The notes under the pieces were generated by a model. The model was given only the letters and a program-made list of their open reading frames with translations. It made no database searches and was not told where the DNA came from. Positions 17,710 to 25,530 of a DNA stretch of 49,488 nt are shown piece by piece (within the stretch, counting starts at the first letter, position 1; each line of letters begins with the position of its first letter). Origin of the DNA: Rhodocyclales bacterium (GTDB taxonomy: Bacteria > Pseudomonadota > Gammaproteobacteria > Burkholderiales > Rhodocyclaceae); the NCBI GenBank assembly GCA_016192435.1, contig JACPUD010000023.1:1-49488 (forward strand), in the 5' to 3' direction. Made by a program: the position numbers and the translations under genes.

Positions 17710-19296
17710 ATGAATAAAGTCACACAGGCACTCATCAGCGTTTCCGACAAGCGCGGTACGGTGGATTTCGCCCGCGGTCTGGCCCAGCTAGGCATCAAGC
17801 TGCTCTCCACCGGCGGCACCGCCAAGCTGCTGCGCGATGCCGGGCTCGACGTCACCGATGTTTCCGACTACACCGGCTTCCCCGAAATGCTCGACGGCCG
17901 CGTCAAGACCCTGCATCCCAAGGTGCATGGCGGCATCCTCGGCCGCCGCGACCTGCCGCAGCATCTGGCGGTCATGGCCGAGCACGGCATCGCGCCGATC
18001 GACCTGGTGGTGGTGAATCTGTATCCCTTCCGCGAGACGGTGGCCAAGCCCGGCTGCACGCTCGACGACGCAATCGAGAACATCGACATCGGCGGCCCCA
18101 CCATGGTTCGTGCCGCGGCGAAGAACCACGGCAACGAACAGGGCGGCGTCGGCGTGATCACCGATCCCGAGGATTACGCGCCGATACTCGACGAACTCAA
18201 GGCCGGCGGCGCACTGTCCTACAAGACGCGCTTCGCCCTGGCGAAGAAGGCCTTCACCCATACCGCACGCTACGACTCGGCGATCGCCAACTGGCTGACC
18301 TCGCTCGACGAACAGAACAAGCCCGGCGTCTTCCCCGAAAAGCTGCAACTGGCTTTCGACAAGGTCGACACCATGCGCTACGGCGAGAATCCGCACCAGC
18401 AGGCCGCCTTCTACCGCGAGACCACGCCGGTGCCGGGCAGCATCGCCAGCTATCAGCAACTGCAGGGCAAGGAACTCAGCTACAACAACATCGCCGACTC
18501 GGACGCCGCCTGGGAATGCGTCAAGGCCTTCGACGGCGAGATCGCCTGCGTCATCGTCAAGCACGCCAATCCCTGCGGCGTGGCGACGGCCGGCAGCGTC
18601 GAGGAGGCTTACCGCAAGGCCTTTAAGACCGATCCGACCTCGGCTTTCGGCGGCATCATCGCCTTCAACGGCGCCATCGACAAGGCCACCGCCGAAGCCG
18701 TGGCCGGCCAGTTCGCCGAAGTCATCATCGCGCCCGAGATCAGTGCCGAGGCGCGCGCCGTATTCGCCGCCAAGCAGAACCTGCGCGTGCTGGTCGTGCC
18801 GCTGTCGGCAAATGCGGGCCGCGCCGCCGGTCAACTGGATTACAAACGTGTCGGCGGCGGCCTGCTGGTGCAAAGCGCCGACGAAGCGCGCATCACCGCG
18901 GCCGAGATCAAGGTGGTGACCAGGCGTGCGCCGACCCCGGCCGAGATGAGCGATCTGTTGTTCGCCTGGCGCATCGCCAAGTACGTCAAGTCGAATGCCA
19001 TCGTGTATTGCAAGGACGCCATGACGGTCGGCGTCGGTGCCGGCCAGATGAGCCGCGTCGATTCCGCCCGCATCGCCGCGATCAAGGCCGAGAACAACGG
19101 CCTGACCGTGGTCGGTTCGGTCGCCGCGTCGGATGCCTTCTTTCCCTTCCGCGACGGCCTCGACGTCTTGGCCAAGGCCGGCGCCACTGCCGTGATCCAG
19201 CCCGGCGGGTCGGTGCGTGATGCCGAAGTCATCGCCGCGGCCGACGAGCAGAACCTGGCCATGGTGTTCACCGGCTTCCGTCATTTCCGGCATTGA
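17710..19296 (+). CDS. purH: Bifunctional AICAR transformylase/IMP cyclohydrolase
   Basis: 528 residues, the last two steps of IMP synthesis. The N-terminal MGS-like cyclohydrolase domain begins [22 protein letters not shown] and includes [10 protein letters not shown] and [15 protein letters not shown]. The C-terminal transformylase contains [14 protein letters not shown], the catalytic Lys-His of [23 protein letters not shown] and [15 protein letters not shown], and ends [27 protein letters not shown]. Length matches the family. It is followed by purD after a 93-base spacer carrying an inverted repeat. Confidence 0.97.
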   Translation: MNKVTQALISVSDKRGTVDFARGLAQLGIKLLSTGGTAKLLRDAGLDVTDVSDYTGFPEMLDGRVKTLHPKVHGGILGRRDLPQHLAVMAEHGIAPIDLVVVNLYPFRETVAKPGCTLDDAIENIDIGGPTMVRAAAKNHGNEQGGVGVITDPEDYAPILDELKAGGALSYKTRFALAKKAFTHTARYDSAIANWLTSLDEQNKPGVFPEKLQLAFDKVDTMRYGENPHQQAAFYRETTPVPGSIASYQQLQGKELSYNNIADSDAAWECVKAFDGEIACVIVKHANPCGVATAGSVEEAYRKAFKTDPTSAFGGIIAFNGAIDKATAEAVAGQFAEVIIAPEISAEARAVFAAKQNLRVLVVPLSANAGRAAGQLDYKRVGGGLLVQSADEARITAAEIKVVTRRAPTPAEMSDLLFAWRIAKYVKSNAIVYCKDAMTVGVGAGQMSRVDSARIAAIKAENNGLTVVGSVAASDAFFPFRDGLDVLAKAGATAVIQPGGSVRDAEVIAAADEQNLAMVFTGFRHFRH

Positions 19297-19304
19297 TGCC
19301 CGTA

Positions 19305-19380
19305 ACCACACAGACACAGAGGCACGGAGAAAGGCCAGGGCGATGTTCCACATCTCGCGGTGCCTCTATGCCCCTGTGGT
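19305..19380. repeat. Imperfect inverted repeat (cacagagg-type) between purH and purD
   Basis: Arms 19305-19325 (ACCACACAGACACAGAGGCAC) and 19360-19380 are complementary at 17 of 21 positions. The right end GTGGTGAG provides the ribosome-binding site of purD. CACAGAGG-rich spacers of this type are dispersed in many proteobacterial genomes (from memory). Confidence 0.6.
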
Positions 19381-19389
19381 GAGATTTTC

Positions 19390-20658
19390 ATGAAAATACT
19401 CGTTATCGGTTCCGGCGGACGGGAGCACGCCCTGGCCTGGCGCCTGGCGCAGGCACCGGGTCTGCAGAAGGTTTATGTCGCGCCGGGCAATGCCGGCACG
19501 GCGCGCGAGCATGAGCTGGAAAACCTGCCGCTCAGCGACATCAGTGCGCTGGCCGACTGGGTCCAGCGCGAAAAAGTCCATGCCACCGTGGTGGGTCCCG
19601 AAGCACCGCTGGCGGCCGGCATCGTCGACGTCTTCCGCGCCCGCAACCTGCGCATCTTCGGGCCGACCAAGGCCGCCGCGCAGCTTGAGAGCTCGAAGGA
19701 TTTCGCCAAGCGCTTCATGATCCGGCACAACATTCCGACGGCGAAATTCCGTACCTTTGCCGATGCCAAGGCGGCTCACGCCTACATCGATGCCGAGGGC
19801 GCGCCGATCGTGATCAAGGCCGACGGCCTGGCGGCCGGCAAGGGCGTCGTGGTGGCGATGAAGCTCGACGAAGCGCATGCCGCCGTGGACATGATGTTGG
19901 CCGACAACAAGCTCGGCGATGCCGGCGCCCGCGTCGTCATCGAGGAGTTCCTCGACGGCGAGGAAGCCAGCTTCATCGTCATGGCCGACGGCCGCCATGC
20001 GCTGGCGCTGGCAACCAGCCAGGACCACAAACGACTGCAGGATGGCGACCAGGGACCGAACACCGGCGGCATGGGCGCCTATTCGCCGGCACCGGTGGTG
20101 ACGCCGGAAATTCACGGCCGCGTCATGCGCGAAGTGATCATGCCGACCATCAACGGCATGGCCGCCGACGGCATCGTCTACACCGGCTTCCTTTATGCCG
20201 GCCTGATGATCAAACCCGACGGTTCCTTGCGCGTGCTCGAATTCAACTGCCGCATGGGCGATCCGGAAACCCAGCCGATCATGATGCGGCTGAAGGGCAA
20301 TTTCGTCGAACTGGTGGACGCCGCGATCGACGGCCGCCTCAACGAGGTCGAAGCCGAGTGGGACCGCCGCGTCGCGCTCGGCGTGGTCATGGCCGCCGCC
20401 AATTATCCGGAGAGCCCGCGCAAGGGCGATGTGATTCACGGCCTGCCGGCGCCGAGCGCCGACAGCCATGTGTTTCACGCCGGTACCGCGGAAAGCAACG
20501 GCGAGGTGGTCACGGCCGGCGGGCGCGTGCTGTGCGTCACGGCCCTGGGCGACAACGTCAAGGCCGCGCAGAAGCGCGCCTACGAGGTGCTCGACCCGAT
20601 CCTGTTCGACGGCATGCAGTGCCGCCGCGATATAGGTTATCGAGCGATCAAGCGCTGA
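19390..20658 (+). CDS. purD: Phosphoribosylamine-glycine ligase
   Basis: GAR synthetase, 422 residues, ATP-grasp fold: MKILVIGSGGREHALAWRLAQ at the N-terminus, GPTKAAAQLESSKDFAKRFM, the ATP lysine region VIKADGLAAGKGVVVAM, GEEASFIVMADG, GPNTGGMGAYSPAP and the metal-binding EFNCRMGDPETQ. It ligates glycine to phosphoribosylamine in purine synthesis. ATG 19390 is preceded by GGTGAG at proper spacing; the signal comes from the end of an inverted repeat. The stop codon coincides with the first base of a MITE-like element that separates it from purK. Confidence 0.96.
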   Translation: MKILVIGSGGREHALAWRLAQAPGLQKVYVAPGNAGTAREHELENLPLSDISALADWVQREKVHATVVGPEAPLAAGIVDVFRARNLRIFGPTKAAAQLESSKDFAKRFMIRHNIPTAKFRTFADAKAAHAYIDAEGAPIVIKADGLAAGKGVVVAMKLDEAHAAVDMMLADNKLGDAGARVVIEEFLDGEEASFIVMADGRHALALATSQDHKRLQDGDQGPNTGGMGAYSPAPVVTPEIHGRVMREVIMPTINGMAADGIVYTGFLYAGLMIKPDGSLRVLEFNCRMGDPETQPIMMRLKGNFVELVDAAIDGRLNEVEAEWDRRVALGVVMAAANYPESPRKGDVIHGLPAPSADSHVFHAGTAESNGEVVTAGGRVLCVTALGDNVKAAQKRAYEVLDPILFDGMQCRRDIGYRAIKR

Positions 20659-20805
20659 GAACTTATGAATAAATCTACTGCGCGTACCGGATCGGGGCTT
20701 GGGCGGTGCTCGCTATCCTCGCGTATAACTACATACGCTCCGGTAGCTGTGCTCCGGCCGCACCCCGCTGCGGTCCGCTCGCTACGATTTCTTCATAAGT
20801 TCTGA
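20656..20805. mobile_element. MITE-like 150-bp hairpin element
   Basis: Terminal inverted repeats of 20 bp (20656-20675 and 20786-20805, 18 of 20 matching, ending TGAGAACTTATGAA and TTCATAAGTTCTGA) bound a non-coding interior. At the centre GCGTAT and ATACGC pair around six bases, so the whole element folds on itself. The left end supplies the purD stop codon. No ORF or clear target duplication is present. Confidence 0.7.
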
Positions 20806-20809
20806 ATCA

Positions 20810-22003
20810 ATGATTCTTCCCCCTGCCACGCTCGGCATGCTCGGTGGCGGCCAGTTGGGCCGCTTTTTCGTCATCGCCGCCCACGAGCTGGGCTACCGCG
20901 TGGTGGTGCTCGATCCGGACGCCCAGAGCCCGGCCGGACGCATTGCCGACCAGCACCTGGTGGCCGAATACGACGATGAGGACGCGCTGAACCAGATGGC
21001 GGAGTCCTGCGCCGCGGTGACCACCGAATTCGAGAACGTGCCCGCCGGCAGCCTTGCCTACCTGTCCAAGTTCCTGCCGGTGCGGCCCGCGGCTTCCGCC
21101 GTCGCCATCAGCCAGAACCGCAGCGCGGAAAAGGGTTTCCTCAAGCAACACGGTTTTCCCCACGCGCCTTACGCCGACATACGCAGCGAAGCGGATATCG
21201 CGCAGGGCGGTGCGGACCTGTTTCCCGGCATCCTCAAGGTGGCCCGCTTCGGCTACGACGGCAAGGGACAGGTGCGAGTCGCGGATCGCGACGAGGCATT
21301 GCTGGCCTTCCGCCAATTGAAGAACGAACCCTGCGTGCTGGAGCAGAGGCTGGCGCTCGATTACGAGGTGTCGGTGGTGCTCGCGCGCGACGAGGCAGGC
21401 CGGGTGAAGTGCTTCCCCGTTGCCGAGAACAGCCATCGCCACGGCATCCTCGATGTGTCCATGGTGCCGGCGCGCACCACCGGATGCATGGCCGCTCAGT
21501 TGTCAAATAAGGCACAGGAACTTGCCGAGGGCATCGCGCTGGAAATGGGCTATGTCGGCACGCTGGCCGTCGAGTTTTTCGTCGTGGGCGGACAGTTGCT
21601 GGTCAATGAAATGGCGCCGCGGCCGCACAACTCAGGGCATTACACGATCGATGCCTGCGTCAGCAACCAGTTCGAGCAGCAGGTGCGGGCGCTCGCCGGG
21701 CTGCCGCTGGGCGAGGCGCGCGCGCATTCGGCCGCGGTCATGGTGAACCTGCTCGGCGACCTCTGGTATCTGCGCGATCCGCAGCACAGCCACGAGCCGG
21801 ACTGGGCGCAGCTCCTGGCCGTGCCGAACCTCAAGCTGCACCTCTACGGCAAACACCACGCCCGCCCGGGGCGCAAGATGGGCCATTTCACGGTGATCGG
21901 CAGCGACGCACGGCAGGTGCAAGAGTTGGCGCTGGCGGCACGGCGTGCGATAGGCATTGAGGACGAGCCATCCTCCCAGCCCTCTTCCCAGGGAAGGGGG
22001 TGA
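20810..22003 (+). CDS. purK: N5-carboxyaminoimidazole ribonucleotide synthase
   Basis: 397 residues, ATP-grasp. The N-terminal motif LGMLGGGQLGRFFVIAA, then TTEFENVPAG, KVARFGYDGKGQ, the metal-binding NEMAPRPHNSGHYTIDAC and a C-terminal domain with LKLHLYGKHHARPGRKMGHFT identify PurK, which carboxylates AIR with ATP and bicarbonate. Its usual partner purE is not in the window. The ATG at 20810 lies five bases after a MITE-like element and lacks a Shine-Dalgarno sequence. The final residues (EPSSQPSSQGRG) and the stop codon are encoded by palindromic repeat copy E. An AGTTGGCGCTGGC motif is at 21924-21936. Confidence 0.93.
   Translation: MILPPATLGMLGGGQLGRFFVIAAHELGYRVVVLDPDAQSPAGRIADQHLVAEYDDEDALNQMAESCAAVTTEFENVPAGSLAYLSKFLPVRPAASAVAISQNRSAEKGFLKQHGFPHAPYADIRSEADIAQGGADLFPGILKVARFGYDGKGQVRVADRDEALLAFRQLKNEPCVLEQRLALDYEVSVVLARDEAGRVKCFPVAENSHRHGILDVSMVPARTTGCMAAQLSNKAQELAEGIALEMGYVGTLAVEFFVVGGQLLVNEMAPRPHNSGHYTIDACVSNQFEQQVRALAGLPLGEARAHSAAVMVNLLGDLWYLRDPQHSHEPDWAQLLAVPNLKLHLYGKHHARPGRKMGHFTVIGSDARQVQELALAARRAIGIEDEPSSQPSSQGRG
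21924..21936 (+). repeat. Dispersed motif copy, exact core
   Basis: AGTTGGCGCTGGC then GGCACGG, in purK; frame reads ELALAAR. Confidence 0.65.
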
Positions 22004-22004
22004 C
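21967..22004. repeat. Palindromic spacer repeat, copy E
   Basis: GCCATCCTCCC..CCCTCTTCC-CAG-GGAAGGGGG-TGAC (stem 21980-22000, one G-T pair). It has the same orientation and framing sequence as copy A. It encodes the purK C-terminus and stop, and lies before the Sua5 gene. Confidence 0.7.
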
Positions 22005-22070
22005 TTTGCTTCGCTTCGCTCCAATCTCATGGCTGGCCTCGCCTTGGGGCGGCCCGGCGCAGAGGCGGCG

Positions 22071-23042
22071 ATGAATGACGTATCCCGCGCGGCGGCCCTG
22101 CTGCGCGCCGGCGAACTCGTGGCCTTTCCCACCGAGACCGTCTATGGCCTCGGTGCCGATGCCCGCAATGCGCAAGCCATAGCCAGGATTTTCGCGGCCA
22201 AGGGACGGCCCGCCGACCATCCGCTGATCGTCCATTTGCCCGCCGCCGAGCATCTCGACCGCTGGGCCGTGGACATTCCGGAAGCGGCACACAGGCTGGC
22301 GGCGGCCTTCTGGCCCGGCCCCTTGACCCTGATCCTGAAGCGCCAGCCCGATGTGCTCGATGCCATCACCGGCGGCCAGGACACGGTCGGCCTGCGGGTG
22401 CCGAATCATCCGCTGGCGCTGCAGTTGCTGCGCGAGTTCGGTGGCGCGCATGGCGGCGGCCTGGCCGCGCCCTCGGCCAATCGTTTCGGCCACGTCAGCC
22501 CGACCACAGCCGCGCACGTGCGCGAGGAACTCGGCGACGCCGTCGCGCTGATTCTCGACGGCGGTCCCTGCGCGGTCGGCATCGAATCGACCATCCTCGA
22601 CCTGTCCGCCGGCGAGCCGCGCATCCTGCGCCCCGGCATGCTCGATGCCGCCGCCATCGGCAGGGTTCTCGGCCTCGTCCCGGCTTTCGGCGGCAAGCCC
22701 GACGCACCGCGCGTCTCGGGCAGCCTCGAAGCCCACTACGCACCACGCACTTCGCTGCAACTGGTCGCCGCGGCGGAACTCGCCGCAACGGCGCGCCGGA
22801 CGCTGGCTGCCGGCCGCCGCGTCGCCGTGCTGTCGTCGCTGCCGCTCGGCTTCGATCACGAAAACCTGGTCTGGCGCCCGGCCGGCGCCGATCCTGCGCA
22901 ATTCGCCCACGACCTGTATGCCCGGCTGCGCGAACTGGATGCACTGGCCTGCGACCTGATCCTGGTCGCAACACCGCCCCTCGACGACGCCTGGCGCGCC
23001 GTCGCCGATCGCCTGCGCCGCGCCGCGGCGGGAGCGAAATAG
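22071..23042 (+). CDS. tsaC: Threonylcarbamoyl-AMP synthase, Sua5/TsaC type
   Basis: 323 residues. The N-terminal YrdC domain (LLRAGELVAFPTETVYGLGADA, KGRPADHPLIVH, FWPGPLTLIL, VGLRVPNHPLA, APSANRFGHVSPTTAAHV, GIESTILDL) makes threonylcarbamoyl-AMP for tRNA t6A37. The C-terminal Sua5 domain begins near the SGSLEAHYAPRTSLQLV linker, so this is the long form. Its partner TsaE is encoded about 19 kb downstream in this window. ATG 22071 (MNDVSRAAALL) fits the family; an upstream ATG at 22029 would add fourteen repeat-adjacent residues. Confidence 0.92.
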   Translation: MNDVSRAAALLRAGELVAFPTETVYGLGADARNAQAIARIFAAKGRPADHPLIVHLPAAEHLDRWAVDIPEAAHRLAAAFWPGPLTLILKRQPDVLDAITGGQDTVGLRVPNHPLALQLLREFGGAHGGGLAAPSANRFGHVSPTTAAHVREELGDAVALILDGGPCAVGIESTILDLSAGEPRILRPGMLDAAAIGRVLGLVPAFGGKPDAPRVSGSLEAHYAPRTSLQLVAAAELAATARRTLAAGRRVAVLSSLPLGFDHENLVWRPAGADPAQFAHDLYARLRELDALACDLILVATPPLDDAWRAVADRLRRAAAGAK

Positions 23043-23133
23043 GGGTGAAACATTATTGTCATTCAGGCCTAAAGTTTTTCCGTAGCGGCCGATAATTTTC
23101 CGGAGGCGGGTTTTCCGCCCATCGGAGAGCACC

Positions 23134-23403
23134 ATGGCTGTCAAGCAACGCAAAGGCTCGCACCCGGGGAAAGTTCAGCTGGAAGCCGGGCGGGCGGGCG
23201 GCGATATCGGATCCGTCGTGACGATCGCCATCAACCGGGGTTTCGTCATCGGCCGCGAGGTGCTGGTGGGCCGCGTTCCCGGCATCGTGGTGGGCTACAA
23301 CATCGCCGGCGTCGGCCGCTACCTCGGCCATGCCTATCCGCTGGTGGTGCGCACGGCCCTCGGCGTGGCCAAATGCGCCCTGGACGAGGTGAGTCTGACC
23401 TGA
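23134..23403 (+). CDS. Conserved small hypothetical protein
   Basis: 89 residues, basic N-terminus (MAVKQRKGSHPGKVQLEAGRAGGD), then a hydrophobic and glycine-rich middle with IGREVLVGRVPGIVVGYNIAG, and a C-terminal single cysteine (AKCALDEVSLT). I cannot assign a function. Codon usage is like the neighbours and the ATG has CGGAGAG upstream, so it is probably a real gene. A GGCGG-GTTTT-CCGCC hairpin stands in the leader (about 23104-23120). It lies alone between Sua5 and tRNA-Ala. Confidence 0.6.
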   Translation: MAVKQRKGSHPGKVQLEAGRAGGDIGSVVTIAINRGFVIGREVLVGRVPGIVVGYNIAGVGRYLGHAYPLVVRTALGVAKCALDEVSLT

Positions 23404-23410
23404 GGGCGGC

Positions 23411-23439
23411 TTCCCTTGCCGCAGCCCGATTGCTATAAT
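23411..23439 (+). promoter_or_regulatory. Promoter of tRNA-Ala
   Basis: Perfect -10 TATAAT at 23434-23439; TTCCCT at 23411-23416 gives a 17-base spacer. Predicted start is near 23446, seven bases before the tRNA. Confidence 0.55.
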
Positions 23440-23452
23440 CCGCCCCCTTGAT

Positions 23453-23528
23453 GGGGGTGTAGCTCAGTTGGGAGAGCGCGACGTTCGCAACGTCGAGGCC
23501 AGCGGTTCGATCCCGCTCACCTCCACCA
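23453..23528 (+). tRNA. tRNA-Ala (anticodon CGC)
   Basis: 76 bases, cloverleaf by hand: acceptor GGGGGTG/CACCTCC, D-stem GCTC/GAGC, anticodon stem CGACG/CGTCG with loop TTCGCAA (CGC), T-arm with GGTTCGATCC, discriminator A and encoded CCA. The G3-U70 wobble pair, the alanyl-tRNA synthetase identity element, is present. It reads GCG codons, which are abundant in this genome. Confidence 0.96.
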
Positions 23529-23556
23529 TCAACATCTTTTAGCTGTTCCAGACCAG

Positions 23557-23594
23557 GCCGGAAAATCCAGTAGCAGCGAGGATTTCCGGCTTTC
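23557..23594 (+). terminator. Terminator after tRNA-Ala
   Basis: GCCGGAAAATCC and GGATTTCCGGC pair with one bulged A around an 11-base loop, followed by TTTCTTG. Confidence 0.65.
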
Positions 23595-23595
23595 T

Positions 23596-23646
23596 TGTTG
23601 GTGCCGTTGGTGCCGTTGGTGCCGTTGGTGCCGTTGGTGCCGGGCG
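23596..23646. repeat. Tandem 9-bp repeat, about five copies
   Basis: GTTGGTGCC repeated in direct tandem. On the minus strand it encodes Gly-Thr-Asn triplets, consistent with a collagen-like tract. Confidence 0.85.
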
Positions 23647-23810
23647 GAGTCTCCGGTAACGCTGGAATTGCTTTTGGCACCGGTGCCACCGGTAGCGCGG
23701 TACGGCCCGTTGCGCCGAAACTTCCCGTTGCACCGGTCGATCCGGCGTCGCGCCGTGGTGCCTACCGGACCTGCCGGTCCCAGAACTGCAAGCGCGGTGG
23801 GAAAGGGCGG
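23596..23810 (-). pseudogene. Decayed collagen-like (Gly-X-Y) gene fragment
   Basis: Minus-strand translations show Gly-X-Y tracts in shifting frames: GPAGPVGTT in one, GSTGATGSFGATG in a second, ATGGTGAK in the first again, then GTN repeated in the second. No single frame carries the whole tract, there is no start or stop context, and the neighbouring DUF2855 gene ends just upstream. The simplest reading is a frameshifted remnant of a collagen-like surface or tail-fibre protein lodged beside a tRNA gene. Both strands give Gly- or Pro-periodic peptides, so the coding strand is not certain. Confidence 0.35.
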
Positions 23811-23812
23811 GA

Positions 23813-24928
23813 TCAGGCCGGCGCGCGCGGGGCCAGCGAGAGCATGTGCCCGCTGCGGGGGTCGCCGCGTCCGCCGAGCACCGCAGCGTAGGCGGCATCG
23901 ACCGCGTCCGGGCCGAAGTGGTGCTGCACCACCAGCCACGGCGCCGCCGGATCGCAGACCGTGACGACGAAGGCCTGCCATGCCTGCAGCAGGCGTTGGC
24001 CGAGTTCATGTGCGCCCCACTCGGCAGTGCGCTTCTTGATTTGCGCGGGGGCGAAAAACAGCGTGGCGCGCGGGCCGGGCAGGTCCTTGGCGCCGCCCAG
24101 TTGCCCGACATGGGTGCCGCCGACCGAGCAGCTGTATTTCAGATTCCCGAAGCGGGTATGAATCTCCCTGCGCAGGGAGGCATTGCCTGCGAAATCGACA
24201 AAGACGCAGGCCGTGTCCGCCGCCAGGTGATCGAGCTCATCGTAGGCGAGAACCCGGTGGTAACAGTCCAGGCTGTTGCAGAACTCCCGGTTGGCGGCGG
24301 AGGTGAGTCCGACCACTTCGATTCCCTTGCGCTGCGCGAGTTGAAATGCCGTGCCATAGGCGGTCTTGCTCGATGCGCTGGAGAGCAGCACCGCGCCATC
24401 GCCGTTTGCGCCGGCGCCGAAGAAATCCTGATCGGCGAGAAAGTCGTCGATCAGCCAAGAGGTGATGAACAGCGGTCGCAGCAGGGCCTCGACGTCCTCG
24501 GTCTGCGCCGTGTGGAACGGGTCCGCGGTGCAGCGCGAATAGCTGTTGTACACCGCATGCAATGCCGCCCGATGCTCGGCGCCCTCGAAGAATCCTGCGG
24601 GCGACAGGCGGACCGGCTGCAGCACGGTCTGCGACGACATCGGGTAGTAGCCGTAGAAGCGCTCGCCCACTGCGATACCGGGACAGCCCGATTCGAGCAC
24701 CGTAGCGAAGCCCCATACCGGTATCCGGCCCCAGCCCGCCGGTGCCGGATAGAAACTCCAGTAGTTCATGGCGTCGCCGAAGGCGGCATAGGTGATGTTG
24801 TTGGCGGTCAGCGCGAAGCTGTCCACGCCGAGACGGATCTGGCCCGCGGTGAGCGGGATCTCGGCTGTCCCGCGCAGTTCGGTTGTCGCCAGCCGGTCCC
24901 TGCGGACGAGAAAATCAAGAGTAGTCAT
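23813..24928 (-). CDS. DUF2855 family protein
   Basis: 371 residues matching DUF2855, a family related to zinc-free medium-chain dehydrogenase/quinone oxidoreductase folds. Recognisable parts are VDSFALTANNITYAAFGDAMNYWSF near the N-terminus, ERFYGYYPMSSQTVLQPVRL, SSASSKTAYGTAFQLAQRKG (nucleotide-binding-type segment) and a C-terminal PWLVVQHHFGPDAVDAAYAAVLGGRGDP. The physiological substrate is unknown. ATG 24928 (MTTLDFLV) has GAGG eleven bases upstream; the longer in-frame opening would add seventeen unlike residues. It is monocistronic. Confidence 0.8.
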   Translation of the reverse strand: MTTLDFLVRRDRLATTELRGTAEIPLTAGQIRLGVDSFALTANNITYAAFGDAMNYWSFYPAPAGWGRIPVWGFATVLESGCPGIAVGERFYGYYPMSSQTVLQPVRLSPAGFFEGAEHRAALHAVYNSYSRCTADPFHTAQTEDVEALLRPLFITSWLIDDFLADQDFFGAGANGDGAVLLSSASSKTAYGTAFQLAQRKGIEVVGLTSAANREFCNSLDCYHRVLAYDELDHLAADTACVFVDFAGNASLRREIHTRFGNLKYSCSVGGTHVGQLGGAKDLPGPRATLFFAPAQIKKRTAEWGAHELGQRLLQAWQAFVVTVCDPAAPWLVVQHHFGPDAVDAAYAAVLGGRGDPRSGHMLSLAPRAPA

Positions 24929-25037
24929 GGCGTTGCCTCGACGTGTTCGGGCGGATTGCGGTCGCCCGCGACCCGTCATGGTAGCAAGAGTGCCAGGGCA
25001 AGGGGTCGGGAAAACAGCGCGCGCAGGATGCGTTAAG

Positions 25038-25307
25038 CTAGAGTTGCGTCAAATAAGGCCGGCAGCCGGTTGGCTTGGCGCTGGCGGAATTTACGAGGGT
25101 ACGCGTCTCCAGCGTGGTTGCCTCGATCATGACGTTGATCAGGTAAACCTGCAGAAACACCACGATCAGCAACAAAAGCCAGCTGGCATTCTTGGCGCGA
25201 ACGATGTGGTCATATTTTTCCCGCCAGATGGCATCCCGCTGCGCGGCGTCCTGCTTGATGAAGGCGTGAATTTCGTCCAGCGTACAAGATGTGAGATCGG
25301 GTTCCAT
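25038..25307 (-). CDS. Small single-pass membrane protein, unknown
   Basis: 89 residues: a charged, helical N-terminal part (MEPDLTSCTLDEIHAFIKQDAAQRDAIWREKYDHIVRAK, given here in pieces only for orientation: residues 1-39), a transmembrane segment WLLLLIVVFLQVYLINVMI at about 43-61, then a short polar tail. No family recognised. ATG 25307 has AGGA upstream at long spacing. A CRP-like dyad with a -10 box at class II distance precedes it, so expression is probably controlled by a Crp/Fnr protein (inference). Confidence 0.6.
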   Translation of the reverse strand: MEPDLTSCTLDEIHAFIKQDAAQRDAIWREKYDHIVRAKNASWLLLLIVVFLQVYLINVMIEATTLETRTLVNSASAKPTGCRPYLTQL

Positions 25308-25333
25308 GGCATTGTTTTCCTGGATTTTTCCAA

Positions 25334-25383
25334 TCGATCGATCCTAGCCTGCCAACCCCTTTATATCCGTGACATATTTCACA
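25334..25383 (-). promoter_or_regulatory. CRP-like class II promoter for the 89-residue membrane protein
   Basis: CGTGACATATTTCACA at 25368-25383 matches the CRP consensus TGTGA-N6-TCACA at 9 of 10 half-site positions. Reading the minus strand, TAGGAT at 25346-25341 is a -10 box predicting a start near 25334, which puts the dyad centre at -41.5. No equivalent -10 is found in the plus direction. Confidence 0.5.
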
Positions 25384-25530
25384 TATGGGAAGGATATTAT
25401 CCGAAATGCGTATGACGCAAACAATATCCGGCTTGCTGCGTGGCCCGGGTACGTGCGGCGAGGTTCGGTCTGCCTATTCCGGGAACTCTGGGCCGCTCAT
25501 CGTCACTCAATCCGAAGCGCGCCCGGCGAC

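Noticed and set aside
23596-23646. Possible CRISPR array at the tandem 9-mers
   Set aside because: Unit far too short, no spacers, no cas genes.
25371-25417. CRP-like dyad at 25368 driving the hemolysin III gene
   Set aside because: No -10 box at the class II position on the plus strand; the minus-strand gene fits.
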